A stretch of 64,000 nt of DNA from assembly GCA_000708835.1 (NCBI GenBank), contig DF237015.1, positions 171,440 through 235,439 of the forward strand, written 5' to 3'. The notes beneath the pieces are model-generated. The model made no database searches. It was not told the origin of the DNA and was given only the letters and a program-made list of their open reading frames with translations. Both the position numbers and the translations under genes were made by a program. Origin of the DNA: Klebsormidium nitens (taxonomy: Eukaryota; Streptophyta; Klebsormidiophyceae; Klebsormidiales; Klebsormidiaceae). How positions within the stretch are numbered: the first letter of the stretch is position 1; every line of letters begins with the position of its first letter. Positions 51,501 through 62,600 of the stretch are shown here, piece by piece.

Positions 51501-53748
51501 GGAGCTGCCAGCGACACAGCTGTGAATTCCTCGCTGCTTCACTTTCCACGCGGGACCTGACCCTGAAACAGTGCATTCCATAAACAACTTCAAATATCAG
51601 ACGTTGAACAGCGCATCGACTCATCCTTACGCAATCCGCAGAGCTGGCCCGACTTCGACGAGCAGTTGTGGAGGCAGTGCGTGCGCGACGCCAGGTCGCA
51701 CCAGACTGACTGGCCGCAGGGCCTCCGCCTCCTGGGGAACGACATCCACCCGGGGGCGCTCGAGCTGTGCAGGTACGGGATTGCTCGCGCACTTTTGTGA
51801 CTGCCTTACAAGGGTGAGATGCATCACATGCATTCACTCGCGTCTCTCTGGTGGGGGTAAACCGGATGGGTTCGCTTGCGGTTCCTGGTTGCGCATCTCG
51901 AGTTGGAGAATTGCTCGAGCCGTTCAGATGGACATTGGTAAGGTTGTTGCTGAGTCGCCTGTGCCTCAAGGTTCTGCTACTACGTACACGAGCACCGAGG
52001 ATGTGTCGAAGTTGTGAACTCCCACGTTGAAGCCCTACACTTGACCTGCTGAGACTGCTTTGGAGATTTACACACGTGTAGGTTAAAGGGATCAAATACT
52101 ACGTCATCACCAAACTCAACTTGAATCTGGACCTTTAATAAGAGTTTGACCCACAAGAACGCAAATCCTTGGAAGTTATTGCTGCGATCAAAATTGGCGG
52201 GTGGGTTGCGGATGCGGTGGTGGAAGCAGGCAGCCTTTGCTTCAGGGCTCACTTTTTGTTTCAACGTAGTGCTCCCACGAGCTCCGTTTGACCAGGTGTT
52301 TGATCGGTCCGGTCAAAGGATGCCATGTCTTAGTGCAACCCAGACGAGCTGACCAAAGCGCCGAAACGTAAGAGAGCAGCAGGAGCATCTCCAAATCTAC
52401 TTTCGGTTCTTCTCCTTCCCCTTCGTCTTCAAGTCCCCCAACTCGGAGTCTCGCCCTACGACCTCGAAATGATAACCGCTTTCCGATCTTGCAGGAAGGA
52501 TGCGACCGCTGCGCGCATGATAGACGCGATCACGCTCTCGCAGGAAGACTGTGTGCGCTACGTTCCGCCGGCCAAGCCGACGCACGTCGTCGTAAACCCG
52601 CCGTGGGGGCTGCGGCTAGAAACGCTAGACAGGTGAGGCGCCCGACTCGCTTCTCAAATGTGGGCGGAAAAAATGCTGTTGAGCTGGATAAACCACTTTT
52701 TCTTAAATCATCGAGAAACGCAATGTATTTCTTTTGAGCGGGTTGGCAGTCCGCAGACCTGCTTAACGGATATTGTGGAAATCATTCCAAAAATTTGGGT
52801 GCTGCTTGAAGCGTGACGAAACGCTTGGAAGTCTTAATTGGCCGCTTGAAAGTCCGAAGTTTCGGTTTGATGTTACGACCAATTCCCCTTTCCGAAAAGC
52901 CCATTCTGATCCACTCAAGGACGCCCTGCCTCAAAGCTATGTTTATTGGGTCAATCTATCTCTCGCTGACCCGCTTACTTGGCACAGAAAGACCATTTTG
53001 TCAATATTTGTCGCTAGCTCGTCTTGCTCCATGCCGTCTCATGTTTCTTTCATTCAGTATCTCAGTGGGACATCTGGCCCGTCGCCACCGATCCCCCTTC
53101 CTTAGCTTGTTTCTGAAGAAACCGTGACAGGTTTTACAGCATCCTCAGAAGTCTGGCCCGCCTGATCCACCCTAGGCTTTGCTCAAACTCTCCCCTGGAA
53201 ACCCTTGCCAGTCCTATCTTGGTCAGGGTCACGAATCGCTAACCCTCCTCACTTCCTGACAACCCAGGGAAGCCCAAGAGGATGAGCACTACATGCTCGC
53301 ATCGGCGTACCAAAAGCTGGGCGCGTTTCTCAAGGACCAATGCACGGGGGCCGACGTTTTCCTGCTAAGCGGCAATGCTGACGCGACCCGGAACATGCGC
53401 CTGCGGGCCGACCGGAAATGGCCGCTCTCCGTGGGGGGGATCGACTGCAGGGTGCTGCACTACAAGGTCCTACCCCCCCTGAGCGAGGAAGGGAGGCGGG
53501 CCATCGCGGAAGATAAGGAGGCGCGGAGACAGGGGGGTTCGCAAGAGGGGGGTTCGAAAAGCGGGCGGAAAGAGGGGGGGGCAAGGTATGGGGTTCGGGA
53601 GGGGAGGCCGTTAGAGGATTCGATCAAGGGGCGGAACACTGGAGGGAGAGGGGGGGGTGTAAAGTTTGACTGGAGGGATGACGTTGACGTTGAGAAGGCG
53701 GAAAGGTCGGAACGTGACAGGGAGAGCAAGACGAGCGTATGGTCCTAA
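48595..53748 (+). CDS. THUMP-domain RNA methyltransferase (UPF0020, RlmL-like)
   Basis: Class I SAM-dependent RNA methyltransferase, probably making N2-methylguanosine; the target RNA is not readable from sequence. Exons: 48595-49261, 49787-49904, 50291-50906, 51642-51772, 52495-52632, 53268-53748, in phase to 716 aa. The first 110 residues are Ser/Arg/Ala-rich with few acidic residues, like a plastid or mitochondrial transit peptide. The THUMP region ([17 protein letters not shown] onwards) covers about 120-260. The SAM-binding motif [16 protein letters not shown] is near 434-449. The catalytic motif is NPPWG near 545, where many relatives have NPPY. A Gly/Ser-rich linker (50500-50790) separates THUMP and catalytic parts, and the C-terminal tail is Arg/Gly-rich and charged. 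Homologues are bacterial RlmL N-terminal half and plant organellar relatives. Exon 4 has upstream echoes. Confidence 0.88.
51180..51480 (+). repeat. Echoes of methyltransferase exon 4
   Basis: The start of exon 4 (GAGCTGGCCCGACTTCGACG at 51641-51660) is repeated as GAGCTGGCCTGACTTCGACA at 51315-51334. A later part (GTGCGCGAC after a GACGAGCTGGTGTGGACGCA block) recurs at 51412-51450. A weaker copy (TTGACTTCCGAGGAGGAGTG) lies at 51189-51208. Spacing is less regular than in other introns, suggesting later rearrangement. Confidence 0.8.
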
Positions 53749-54264
53749 AAAGAGTTTTAAAAAGGAGTGCAGTTCCTGAATTGGTGCTTGCAGCGGCTCG
53801 TAAGGATATCCAGACGTGTTTGCACCAACTTCAGAGACTTGTTTTTGTAAGGGATTTTGGTCTGACAGTCTTTTTTGGACAAGATAAACGAAGAGATGCC
53901 CGAACGGCCACATTCAAAGGTTTCCTTCAAGGCATCACGATCGGAGCTGATACATGCGTCGGTGCTTGTGAGCTTCCACTTATTCAGAAAAACCGAGTCA
54001 ACTTAATTGATTAAGTCATGCATTTGAAGTGCAGTCACTCTGTTTTCAGCGACACTGAATTGTTTTTCAGAAGTTGAAAGACTTGGCTCTTTGCTTTCTG
54101 CATGGGCATGATGGCAGACCTTCCATGTTGGATTTGCCGCCACAATGCCTTGAACAGCCTCGTGACTGTATCCACGAGGTGGCTACGGTGCTAAATTAGG
54201 GCGTCGTGAATTCGGGCATTTATCGTCGATCGGTCGCACGACGGTCCCGGGATTTACCCCTGCA

Positions 54265-54294
54265 CCCCGTGAGTACTTCCGAAATCTCACGGGG
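54265..54294. repeat. Stem-loop in CCCGGG-rich segment
   Basis: CCCCGTGAG (54265-54273) pairs with CTCACGGGG (54286-54294) around a 12-base loop. TCCCGGGA occurs on both sides further out (54245-54252 and 54364-54371). Possibly a remnant of a mobile element; no coding capacity. Confidence 0.7.
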
Positions 54295-54659
54295 AATTCC
54301 CCGGGTGCGTCCCGGGGTCGCCGGGGGTCGGAACGAGCAATATTCAGAGGATCCCCGGGTTTTCCCGGGATAATATGGGGTTTTACCTGATAAATGTACC
54401 AACTTGACGTCACGCCATAAATATTTTAAAGAGATATATATCTGTGGAAATTTACATGCATGCTGCATGGGGTGTTCTGAGCATAATTACAAAGCGCCAT
54501 CAGAAGTTGATCCCCAGAAGTGGTAGTTCATGGGGCTTTTGTAAAGGTTCCTCCATTTTGAAGGCGCCCCATGAAAATTACACAAAGCTCCTCCTTCATA
54601 TAGCTTTGGGGAGGAGGATGAAGTGGGCCGTGGCCAAACCTGCCCGGTTGAAGCCTGAT

Positions 54660-55245
54660 TAGAATGTGGTACGTACTGTCCAACGCTCGCCGACTCGCGA
54701 GTAGGTACCGTCGGTCCCCCTTAGTACGGTATTAGCAGTGACTCTCGAGTACCGCATAGGTGTCTGGGCGGGTACCTACCGGTTTTCCGAGTCGGTACCA
54801 TGAAAAGGGATGTACCGTACACAGTTGAATGCTAACCCAGGGCCTAGGCCCCTTTACTACCTATTTTCCGTATAGCTCTCCCAGAGCGGTTATCAAGCGA
54901 TCGGTTTACCGGATTACCTTACCGGTATTCTGACATGTAGGTACCTACGGTACCTATGTCGTGTTTCGTACCGGCGTACCATTGAAGCCGAAGTCATGTG
55001 GCCCGTGGGTACCTACCGTATTTATCGTGGAAGGACCCATACCGGTCCCGACCGCTACGGGTAAAATAGGTGGGTAAGCTACCGGTAGGTACCGGCCGTA
55101 TCTACCTACCGTACAAGTTTACGGGTACATTTAACTCATAGGTATACGGTAGGTGGGTATTACTAGGTAGGTACCGTAGGTACTACCTGAGTAGGCTAGT
55201 ACCTACGGTACCTACTCGTACCTAGGTACCTTGCTACCGTATGCG
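54660..55245. repeat. GGTACC/GTAGGTACC-rich repeat tract
   Basis: By eye, GGTACC occurs about ten times in roughly 590 bases, with many more partial forms (TACCTACC, GGTAGGT, TACCGGT, GTACCG). Variants appear in both orientations because the core is its own reverse complement. There is no fixed period and no open frame. It ends abruptly near 55245. This may be a degenerate satellite or the inside of a non-coding element. Confidence 0.85.
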
Positions 55246-55440
55246 CGGCGCCCGGGATAGTGCCGTTGACTAAATCTTTCCAACTACTGGTATCGAATCG
55301 AGAACTGAGACTTGCGGCCTTGGTTTGGCTCCCCGTAGGACTCTCGCGCCGTCCCACGACGGTGCCGCGATAATCCCCTTTCGAAAATTGTATCGATGTG
55401 GACCTCGCGTGGGCGGTCCCGGGACGGACCCGGCACCGAC

Positions 55441-55467
55441 CCTCGTGAATTGCGGCAATTCACGAGG
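55441..55467. repeat. 27-base perfect palindrome
   Basis: CCTCGTGAATTGC and GCAATTCACGAGG flank a single G. The stem is 13 perfect pairs, so as RNA or DNA it would form a tight hairpin. GTGAATT(C) also occurs reversed near 54206, at the other side of the repeat-rich region, which may mark element ends. Confidence 0.85.
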
Positions 55468-56607
55468 ATCAAATAAAGCACCGTAGATATCTCGTGTCCG
55501 GCGTAACATATGCAGATCCGATCACTTCAATTCTCGGGTTCTCCGCATGCCAGCTGCATGCAATTGGCAATCCCAGCTAGAAACGACCGGTCCTCGGCCG
55601 TATTGCATTTAAGTTTATTCCTAAACAATTTATTGCATACGTGGTTTATTCCAAAACCCAGTCTCATAATCTGCGTCTAATGATGGGTATGCATATCCGC
55701 CTTCCGGACAACTGCAAAGAAGCCGAAAGCCCATGCCGCTTCTAAGAGATGGCTTTAGCCTACAGATGTTACTGTAATTGCTCATCGAGCCTAGCTAGAG
55801 CCCAGCGCGCGGAACATGCAGGTGCTGGTTGCGGCCGCCTGGCGTGCCGCGGCCGCCCAAAACCGTTGCTCAAAGCGCGCGCCGGGGCGGCCGCCCGTGT
55901 ACGGTATGCTGCAGAGGAGACTGAGCTTCTTTGAGCCGTCCGATTCATCGAGACCCCGTAATCTGACGCTAAAAATTCGCCGTCCAGCTCCGCTGATCTG
56001 GCCACGCAGAGGACGATTTGGCGGGTGACTTTTGAAGCGTGGCGCCAGTCTGCGCAGTGCGCACTGCGGAAGCACTGCACTCACCTGCACTACTACTAGG
56101 TAACTCTGCCACTGCAGTCATGCATTGGTCCTTCCACTTCGAGTTCTGGCAGACTTGGCAGTGGCGAAGTGTCCATAGCATTTCCAAGGATTCTCCTTGA
56201 TCCGGCTAGGGCATTAAAGAGGCTAAGGGCACCTACTCGCGTCAAGAAAAAGTTTGATTCAGGCTCTAGATGCTCACGCGGAGTCACGGACCAACAAGAA
56301 GTTTCCAGATGCTTGGCCGCAATTGATCCTGGATTCGCAGACTTTGGTTTGTACCAGCATTTGTAGGATTGAGCATTGTTCCCGGCTTTATTTTTGGGGA
56401 AAGTCTGCACCACCAAGTACGTCAATACCTAGCGCAAATTACATCAGGAGCGCTGATTAGCAGGGGTAGCCAGGTCTGACTGCAATCTGCAGATTTGACA
56501 ATTGATCGTTCCATATTGATGTGCAGACAACTGGTGAGGAGCTGCGAGCTGGCAAACACTGACGCATCGAGCAGCTCTGCATCCCTCAAAAGGTCAAGAA
56601 GGCTGCA

Positions 56608-59600
56608 ATGGGTCTCAGAAAAGCTGGAACCTCCAGACCTCGTCTTGTTGACAACGTTGCTGCCCATGCAAACGGACTAACGCACATTGCCTGGTCCACA
56701 AATGGCAAGCACGTTCTGACTGGGGGCTGTGATGGAAAGGTTACGATTGCTGTGGCCCCATCCAAGGATGTAGAGGCAAAGACAGTGTGCAGCATAAATG
56801 ACCATGAGGAGCCGATCACAGCACTGGCCGTCAGCCCCAGTGGGAAGCACTTTGCGTCTGCGGCTGAAGATCACATAGTGAAGCTATACAGCTATCCTGG
56901 TGAGCTTTCTCTTAACTTCTGCTCTGCCAATACACTACAATTGCCCCAGCTTGCGTGCAAATGTTGGGTCCGCAACTGTCACAGAAAATCCCTTCAAAAA
57001 CTCAATCCTTCCAGCTTGTTTTGTTAGGAAGTCATCAGCAAGATAAAGAGGCACACTTGACAAAGACTCTGTAGAATCAATATCCACTTCTAGATCCTCC
57101 AGCACACTTGGTCAGAAGCCTCGTAGTATCTTTAGAGCCGATCTCTGGATACCTGCATCATTTTGGTGACTTAAGACCTACTTGTCAGGTAAGTCCGCTA
57201 TGCTTGCCAAAATCTGTGGAAAAGATGTTCTGACTGCGTCCAGATCCTCTAGCACGTCAGTTCAAAGCCTTTGAATTCTTGCGGAGTTCCTTTAGCTGTC
57301 CCCATGAATCAGGACTTTCTCGTCCTTTGCAGATAGCAAGCTCGATGGTAACCAGAAGCCTCTTCAAGCACTTCAAAGGCAATCGCTGAGAACCTGCAAC
57401 TGTCTCCATGACTCGCGAATCCTTCCTTCCTTTTGCAGATGGCAGGTTTGACAGCAACGTCACGCGCTTCGCCCTGCCCCTCCGCTCCCTCGCCTTCAGC
57501 GCCACCGGCGGGACCCTCGCGGCCGGGGGCGACGACGAGGGAATCCGTCTGATCTCCGTAGCCGATGCCTCCATCTCACAAGTGCTGAAAGGGCACCGTG
57601 GCTCCGTGAGCAGCCTAGCGTTTGACCCCCAGCACACACTCCTCGGCAGCAGCGGCAGCGATGGCACCATTTTGGTGCATGACATTGAGGCGGCAAAAGT
57701 GGTACACGAGCTGCGTGAGGTGGCGCCGAAAGGAAAATCAGAGGAAGGGTTTGGGAACACAGTGGGGTGGCATCCGGACGGGAAGCTGATGGCGGTACCT
57801 GGGGCGGAGAATCAGGTAAGTCGGTCCGAAGGTCAATTTCGTTCGTCCCCGTTCAAAGGGTTTTACTCGTGGGCCCAAGAGTGAGGAAATCTGTTCAAAG
57901 TTCATCTCGCTGATTCCCGTCCTAAAGGGCTTACCTCCTGGGCTCGAGGATGAGGTGTATCTATTCAGAGATCCCTTAGTCAGTTTCCATTTCCAAGGGT
58001 TTTCTCCAACATAGGCCGTGATGTTAGGAAGGTCCTCTTCTCCCTGTGCATAGGGCCTGGTGGTGTGATCTTGTAGTATATTGACAGTAGCTAGGCAAAT
58101 ATCTGCTAGAAGAGAACGGGCTTGCTCTCTCCATTTGGTAAATACTCATCAGAGACTGCGTCAGTGGAGGCGTCCATCCACCTTCATCAAAGAGTATGCT
58201 TCACCTGAAGATGCACCACGGCAAATCTTGACGTCACTTCTCTGCTGTCAACAGATTCTATACAAAGACCGTGTCAGCATTTCGATTACCTACACTTCCA
58301 ATCAACAAGTAACTTGCAAGGTGACCCCGACAAGTTCCTGAGTCGCTTCTCGTCCGTAAACAGATCCTCATCATAGACCCTGTTGGCAAAGAGTTCCATT
58401 TTCTCTAAACGACATTCACTTGAGGCGCTGAAAGTTGCCTTTACCCACAAACAAAGAGTACGATACTCACAAACATACCCTCCGGCAAATGTCCAACGTC
58501 AGTCCCTTCCTGTTGACAGATCCTCGTCATCGACCGAGTCAGCGGAGAGGTCGCTTTCTCTCTGAGCGACATCCACACACAGGCGGTGGCCACTCTTGCC
58601 TGGTCTCCCAATGGCCGCTACCTCGCCAGTGCAGACCGGGATCAGGTGGTTCTTATTTGGGACATGGCAAAGCGGGATGTTTTGGGGCGGTATGATCACG
58701 TGGCCGACATTTCGGGCCTTGCGTGGCGGCCCGGCGGGAACGACCTGGCAGTGGCAGACTGGGGAGGCAATGTGAGGGGCCAGAAATCACATGTTCCTCA
58801 ATGCTGACACCTATACGGGCCTTTATCGTTTTTGCAGTCCTCTTCAATTTGCAACTTTTGACTCGTCATGTATTTTGGCAAGCTCTCCGAAATCAAGATG
58901 TTTTGTTTTGAACTACAGGACAGGACTCTCATTGTTACGATGTTGTAAGTTAGCTTGCCTGTTGATGACAGCAGTACCAGTAACACATTCAACATAAAAC
59001 TATAAAAAAATTGTTGAGAGAAATGTTTCCACAAGGGGTTTCTTTCAAGATCATAATCTTCTGCACGAAGCTTGTCCAGCTCCGACTTCAGCTGAGCCCG
59101 ACACCGCTCTCATCTTGCAGTACGGCATCTGGGAGTCCGCCATCCCCTTCCACCTCCCCAGCCCCTGCGGCTCTTCCGAGGCCGTCGAACCAGAAGTGTC
59201 CCTCCGTTTCAGCATGCACGACTCGGACGAAGACGACAACTCACCCAGAAACAGTCAGGGCACCAGCAGCGGAGACCCAGAACTAGACGGCGATGACGAA
59301 GAAGCCCCGGGAAAGGAAACCCGACATGCGCCGCCGGCTAAGAAGGCTGCCAAGCCCGTTGCGAAAGAGGGAAGTGCGCTGGCAAAGGAAACTAGGGATG
59401 AGGTCAGGATTGTGGCGGCGGCGGTGCCGATGCAACCGCCGTTTCAGTCCGGGGGCACAAGCGGGAACACCAGCCGGCGGCACTTTCTGGTGTACAACAT
59501 GCTGGGGTGCGTCACATCGCAGCAGGAAGAGGGGCATGCGACGGTCCAGGTAGGTGTACTGATCAGTACTGGTCTTCACTTCATGTGCTATTTGCTGCTC

Positions 59601-62600
59601 ATTGCTTATCCGTTGACTATTCAGCTGTGCCTCGTGAAGGTCTATCATGTGCTTGATCGACCTGGAATACAGGGAGTCTTGAGACCAGATCCTGCGCCAC
59701 ATAGTCATCTCTTATGAAGGAACCTCTGATGAAGCTCAGATTCTGGGGTGCGCTGCACTGCCGGGGTCAGGCGCTGGGGTTTGGAGGCTTCTATCTGAGC
59801 TCAGCAACAGTCCGCGGAACGTTTCAAGAAACGGTCCGACAGGGCCCGTTGTTCAAGAGCTTTTCGCTTCAGAAGCCCTGACATCAAGTTGCCACACCTG
59901 CCCCTCATGCATTCCCTAACACCAACCCCAACTCGGCATTCCACAGATGATCTAGAAGAATTTGCCGGCCCGATCAACTTCCCTCCCATTTTTGCTGGTA
60001 GAGTTCCCGACACCAGCCACGCCGGCAGTCGCCTGGGTCGTGCGGTCAGCCAAACCTGCGATGGCCCTTTTCTCGATGCAGAATCCCAGACTTTCAACAG
60101 CCACATACGTTAAAAAAAATTTCCGGCCTGATCATTTTCTCTCCCATTTCTGCAGGTAGAGTTCCACGACACCAGCCGTGCCGGCAGCCGTCTCCCCGCC
60201 CTCACCGACTTCTTCGGTTTCACAATGGCTGCCCTTGGAGACGCGGGAGCGCTCCTCGCGGCGCCGAAGCGGGGCGGCAAGTCGCCGAGCGCTCTCATGT
60301 TCCGGCCGCTCTCGAGCTGGGCGCCAAACGCGGAGGTGGGAGTTTTATTGCTTCTCTGCCGAGTAGCGCTCTTGCTCTTGCTCTTGCTCTTGCTCTTGCT
60401 CTTGTTTTTGCTGCAGAGTTGATGAAGTTTCTGCAGCCCGAAAGAGTGGACACTCCAAGTGTAGACCATTCTCGAGCTGGGCCCCGAATGCGGAGGTGGG
60501 TACCTTTTCCTGCTTCTCTGCCGATTGTTGTTCTTGCTGCCGGATCTGGTACGAGTTTGCGGAGGTGTAGTGTCAAATCTACAAGTAAGCCTTGTTCTCG
60601 GGCGGGCTTTTATCTGAACGCCAAACCTCTTGCTCAGGAACCTATTGAATCTGAAAAAGCTCGAGGGGGTCCGCAGATTGGCGCCGAAAGCAGCCTACCG
60701 CGAAGATCGATGGGCGATTTCAACTATCTCGCCGTTTCAACAATTGGAATCGGCAAAGTGACCGTGCACGCAACTCCGTCTTTTGCAGTGGTCTGTTCGC
60801 TTGCCCGAGAGCGAGGAAGTGCTGGCGATCGCTCTGGGGCGCTCCTTTATCGCCGCTGCCACTTCCCTCGGTGTGCTGCGGATATTCTCTCTGGCCGGGG
60901 TGCAAGTAAGGCGGTCGTCTCATGTGCCTCGTCCGTCTAACGTCGTTCTTTGGATGTTATTGCTGATACGGCCCGAGAGGAACATTCTCGACTCCACCGT
61001 TTGTGCTTTTTCCTTCTGGTCAAGTGATTTGGGGTTGCTATCACGATGGCCAGAATACTCCCGGTTCCAGGAGGAGCACTTGACAAGCCACTTTCACGCA
61101 GGCGCTCTTACAGAGTGATGGCTGATTGCTTTCGATTGGAATTTTATTTTCTTGATCTTTTGCTTTTCGGTCGTTTTAACGAAACCATTTCTGCAAACGG
61201 AGGTGTCAAAATAACGAAGGGTCCGCTCGTTATTTTGACAAGACCCGCGTTCGCCACCAGGATCCTTAATAGCCTCTTTGCAGCGCTTCGTGGAGTTTTC
61301 AAGCCCAAATCTGGCATCTCTGGTAGAAAACCGTATGATTTTCTGAGTAGTTAAATCTTTCCCACTTTCTGGAGACGAGGAGTTTACGCAACAGCTCAGA
61401 CTTGGCCTGCAGCAAACGTTAGAAAAATTGGTTTTGTGGTTTCTGAAGTTCATGCCTTCTTTTGCAGCGTTTTGTGGCCAGCTTATCCGGGCCCGTGGTG
61501 TCTCTGGCTGCGCACGAGAGCCGACTGGCGGTCGTGACCCACGCGGGCGCTCCTCTGCCGGATGGAAGCCAGGTCAGCACCCGGGGTTTTTGCTTTCTCT
61601 CTCTCATTCCGCATTTCATATTTCCCTCGTCTCGGACACCCTGTCTCTTTCTCCTTTGTTCCACGAAGACTCGCACCCTCTTGCAATCCCCCTAACCTGA
61701 GGAGGGGAAGCGATTCCGGTTCCTGGGAAAGACGACATTGCGGACAAGGCAACTCCCTTAAGCAGATCTCGTTCCGTGTCTATTTTCGAGAACGTGGAGG
61801 GGGGAAAAAGCGCGTACGCTCAGAGCCGCCTGCTCGGCGATTTAAAAAGTACTCTAGACTGGCCTTGTATCTGCCAATATTGCTGAGGTTGCTCACTGAA
61901 CCGTTCTTTCCAAATCTTTATAGCCATAGCTATACTAGTTTTGGGAGTCGCTGAGTGGGACTTTTGGTCGCTGAGTGTTGTCCTCTTGTTGTCGACCCTC
62001 TCAAGACTCGCGCATAGAACCGTCATCTGCGTTCCCTTCGCAGGTTTGGGAAGTCGCTCAGTTGAAAATCAAGTCGCACGCGCTGTCAATGCGTTGGCAA
62101 ATGTCGCCAATTCCCAACGCTCGTGCATATGACTAATTTGCTGACTTTGTACTCTTTTGCGCAGACTCTGGAAGTCGCTCAGTAGACTGCCGGGTCGCAC
62201 GCGTTATCTGTGGGTTTGGCAAGTATGACCGATTCCCCACATATGACCAGGTTTTTCTTTTTCACTGGATTTCGCAGGTGCTAGAAGTCGCTCAGTGGGA
62301 CATCGGATCGCACGCGTTGTGTGGCCCGAGGGGCGCGCCCCTGAGGCTGGCTCTGAGCCCCAAGGCTACGCTGACGTGGCTCGGCTTCACGGAGGAGGGC
62401 CAGCTGGCAACCTATGATTCGCAGGTGCGGAACTTCTGACAACCCACACGAACGGGTGTTCGAATCAGACTAATGCAATTGAGTGAAACTAATCCACGTG
62501 AATCAGACTGATTCAACTGACTCAGACTCACCCAGCTGAACTAGACTAACCCTGTTAACCTACACAACCCAAAAGTATTCAAAACCACGTTCGCCAGTGC

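Larger units (their letters stand above)
53749..56607. other. Repeat-rich intergenic region
   Basis: About 2.9 kb without a supportable gene. 53749-54180 looks like 3' untranslated and flanking sequence. 54180-54420 is rich in CCCGGG and CACGGGG blocks. 54660-55245 is the GGTACC-rich stretch, and 55250-55510 is again GC-rich with a palindrome. 55800-55910 holds several GCGGCCGC-type sites. The last 200 bases are likely the CTF4 promoter and 5' untranslated region. Confidence 0.55.

Noticed and set aside
57496-57696. Arg-rich open frame opposite CTF4 exon 2
   Set aside because: It is the antisense shadow of a GC-rich WD40 exon.
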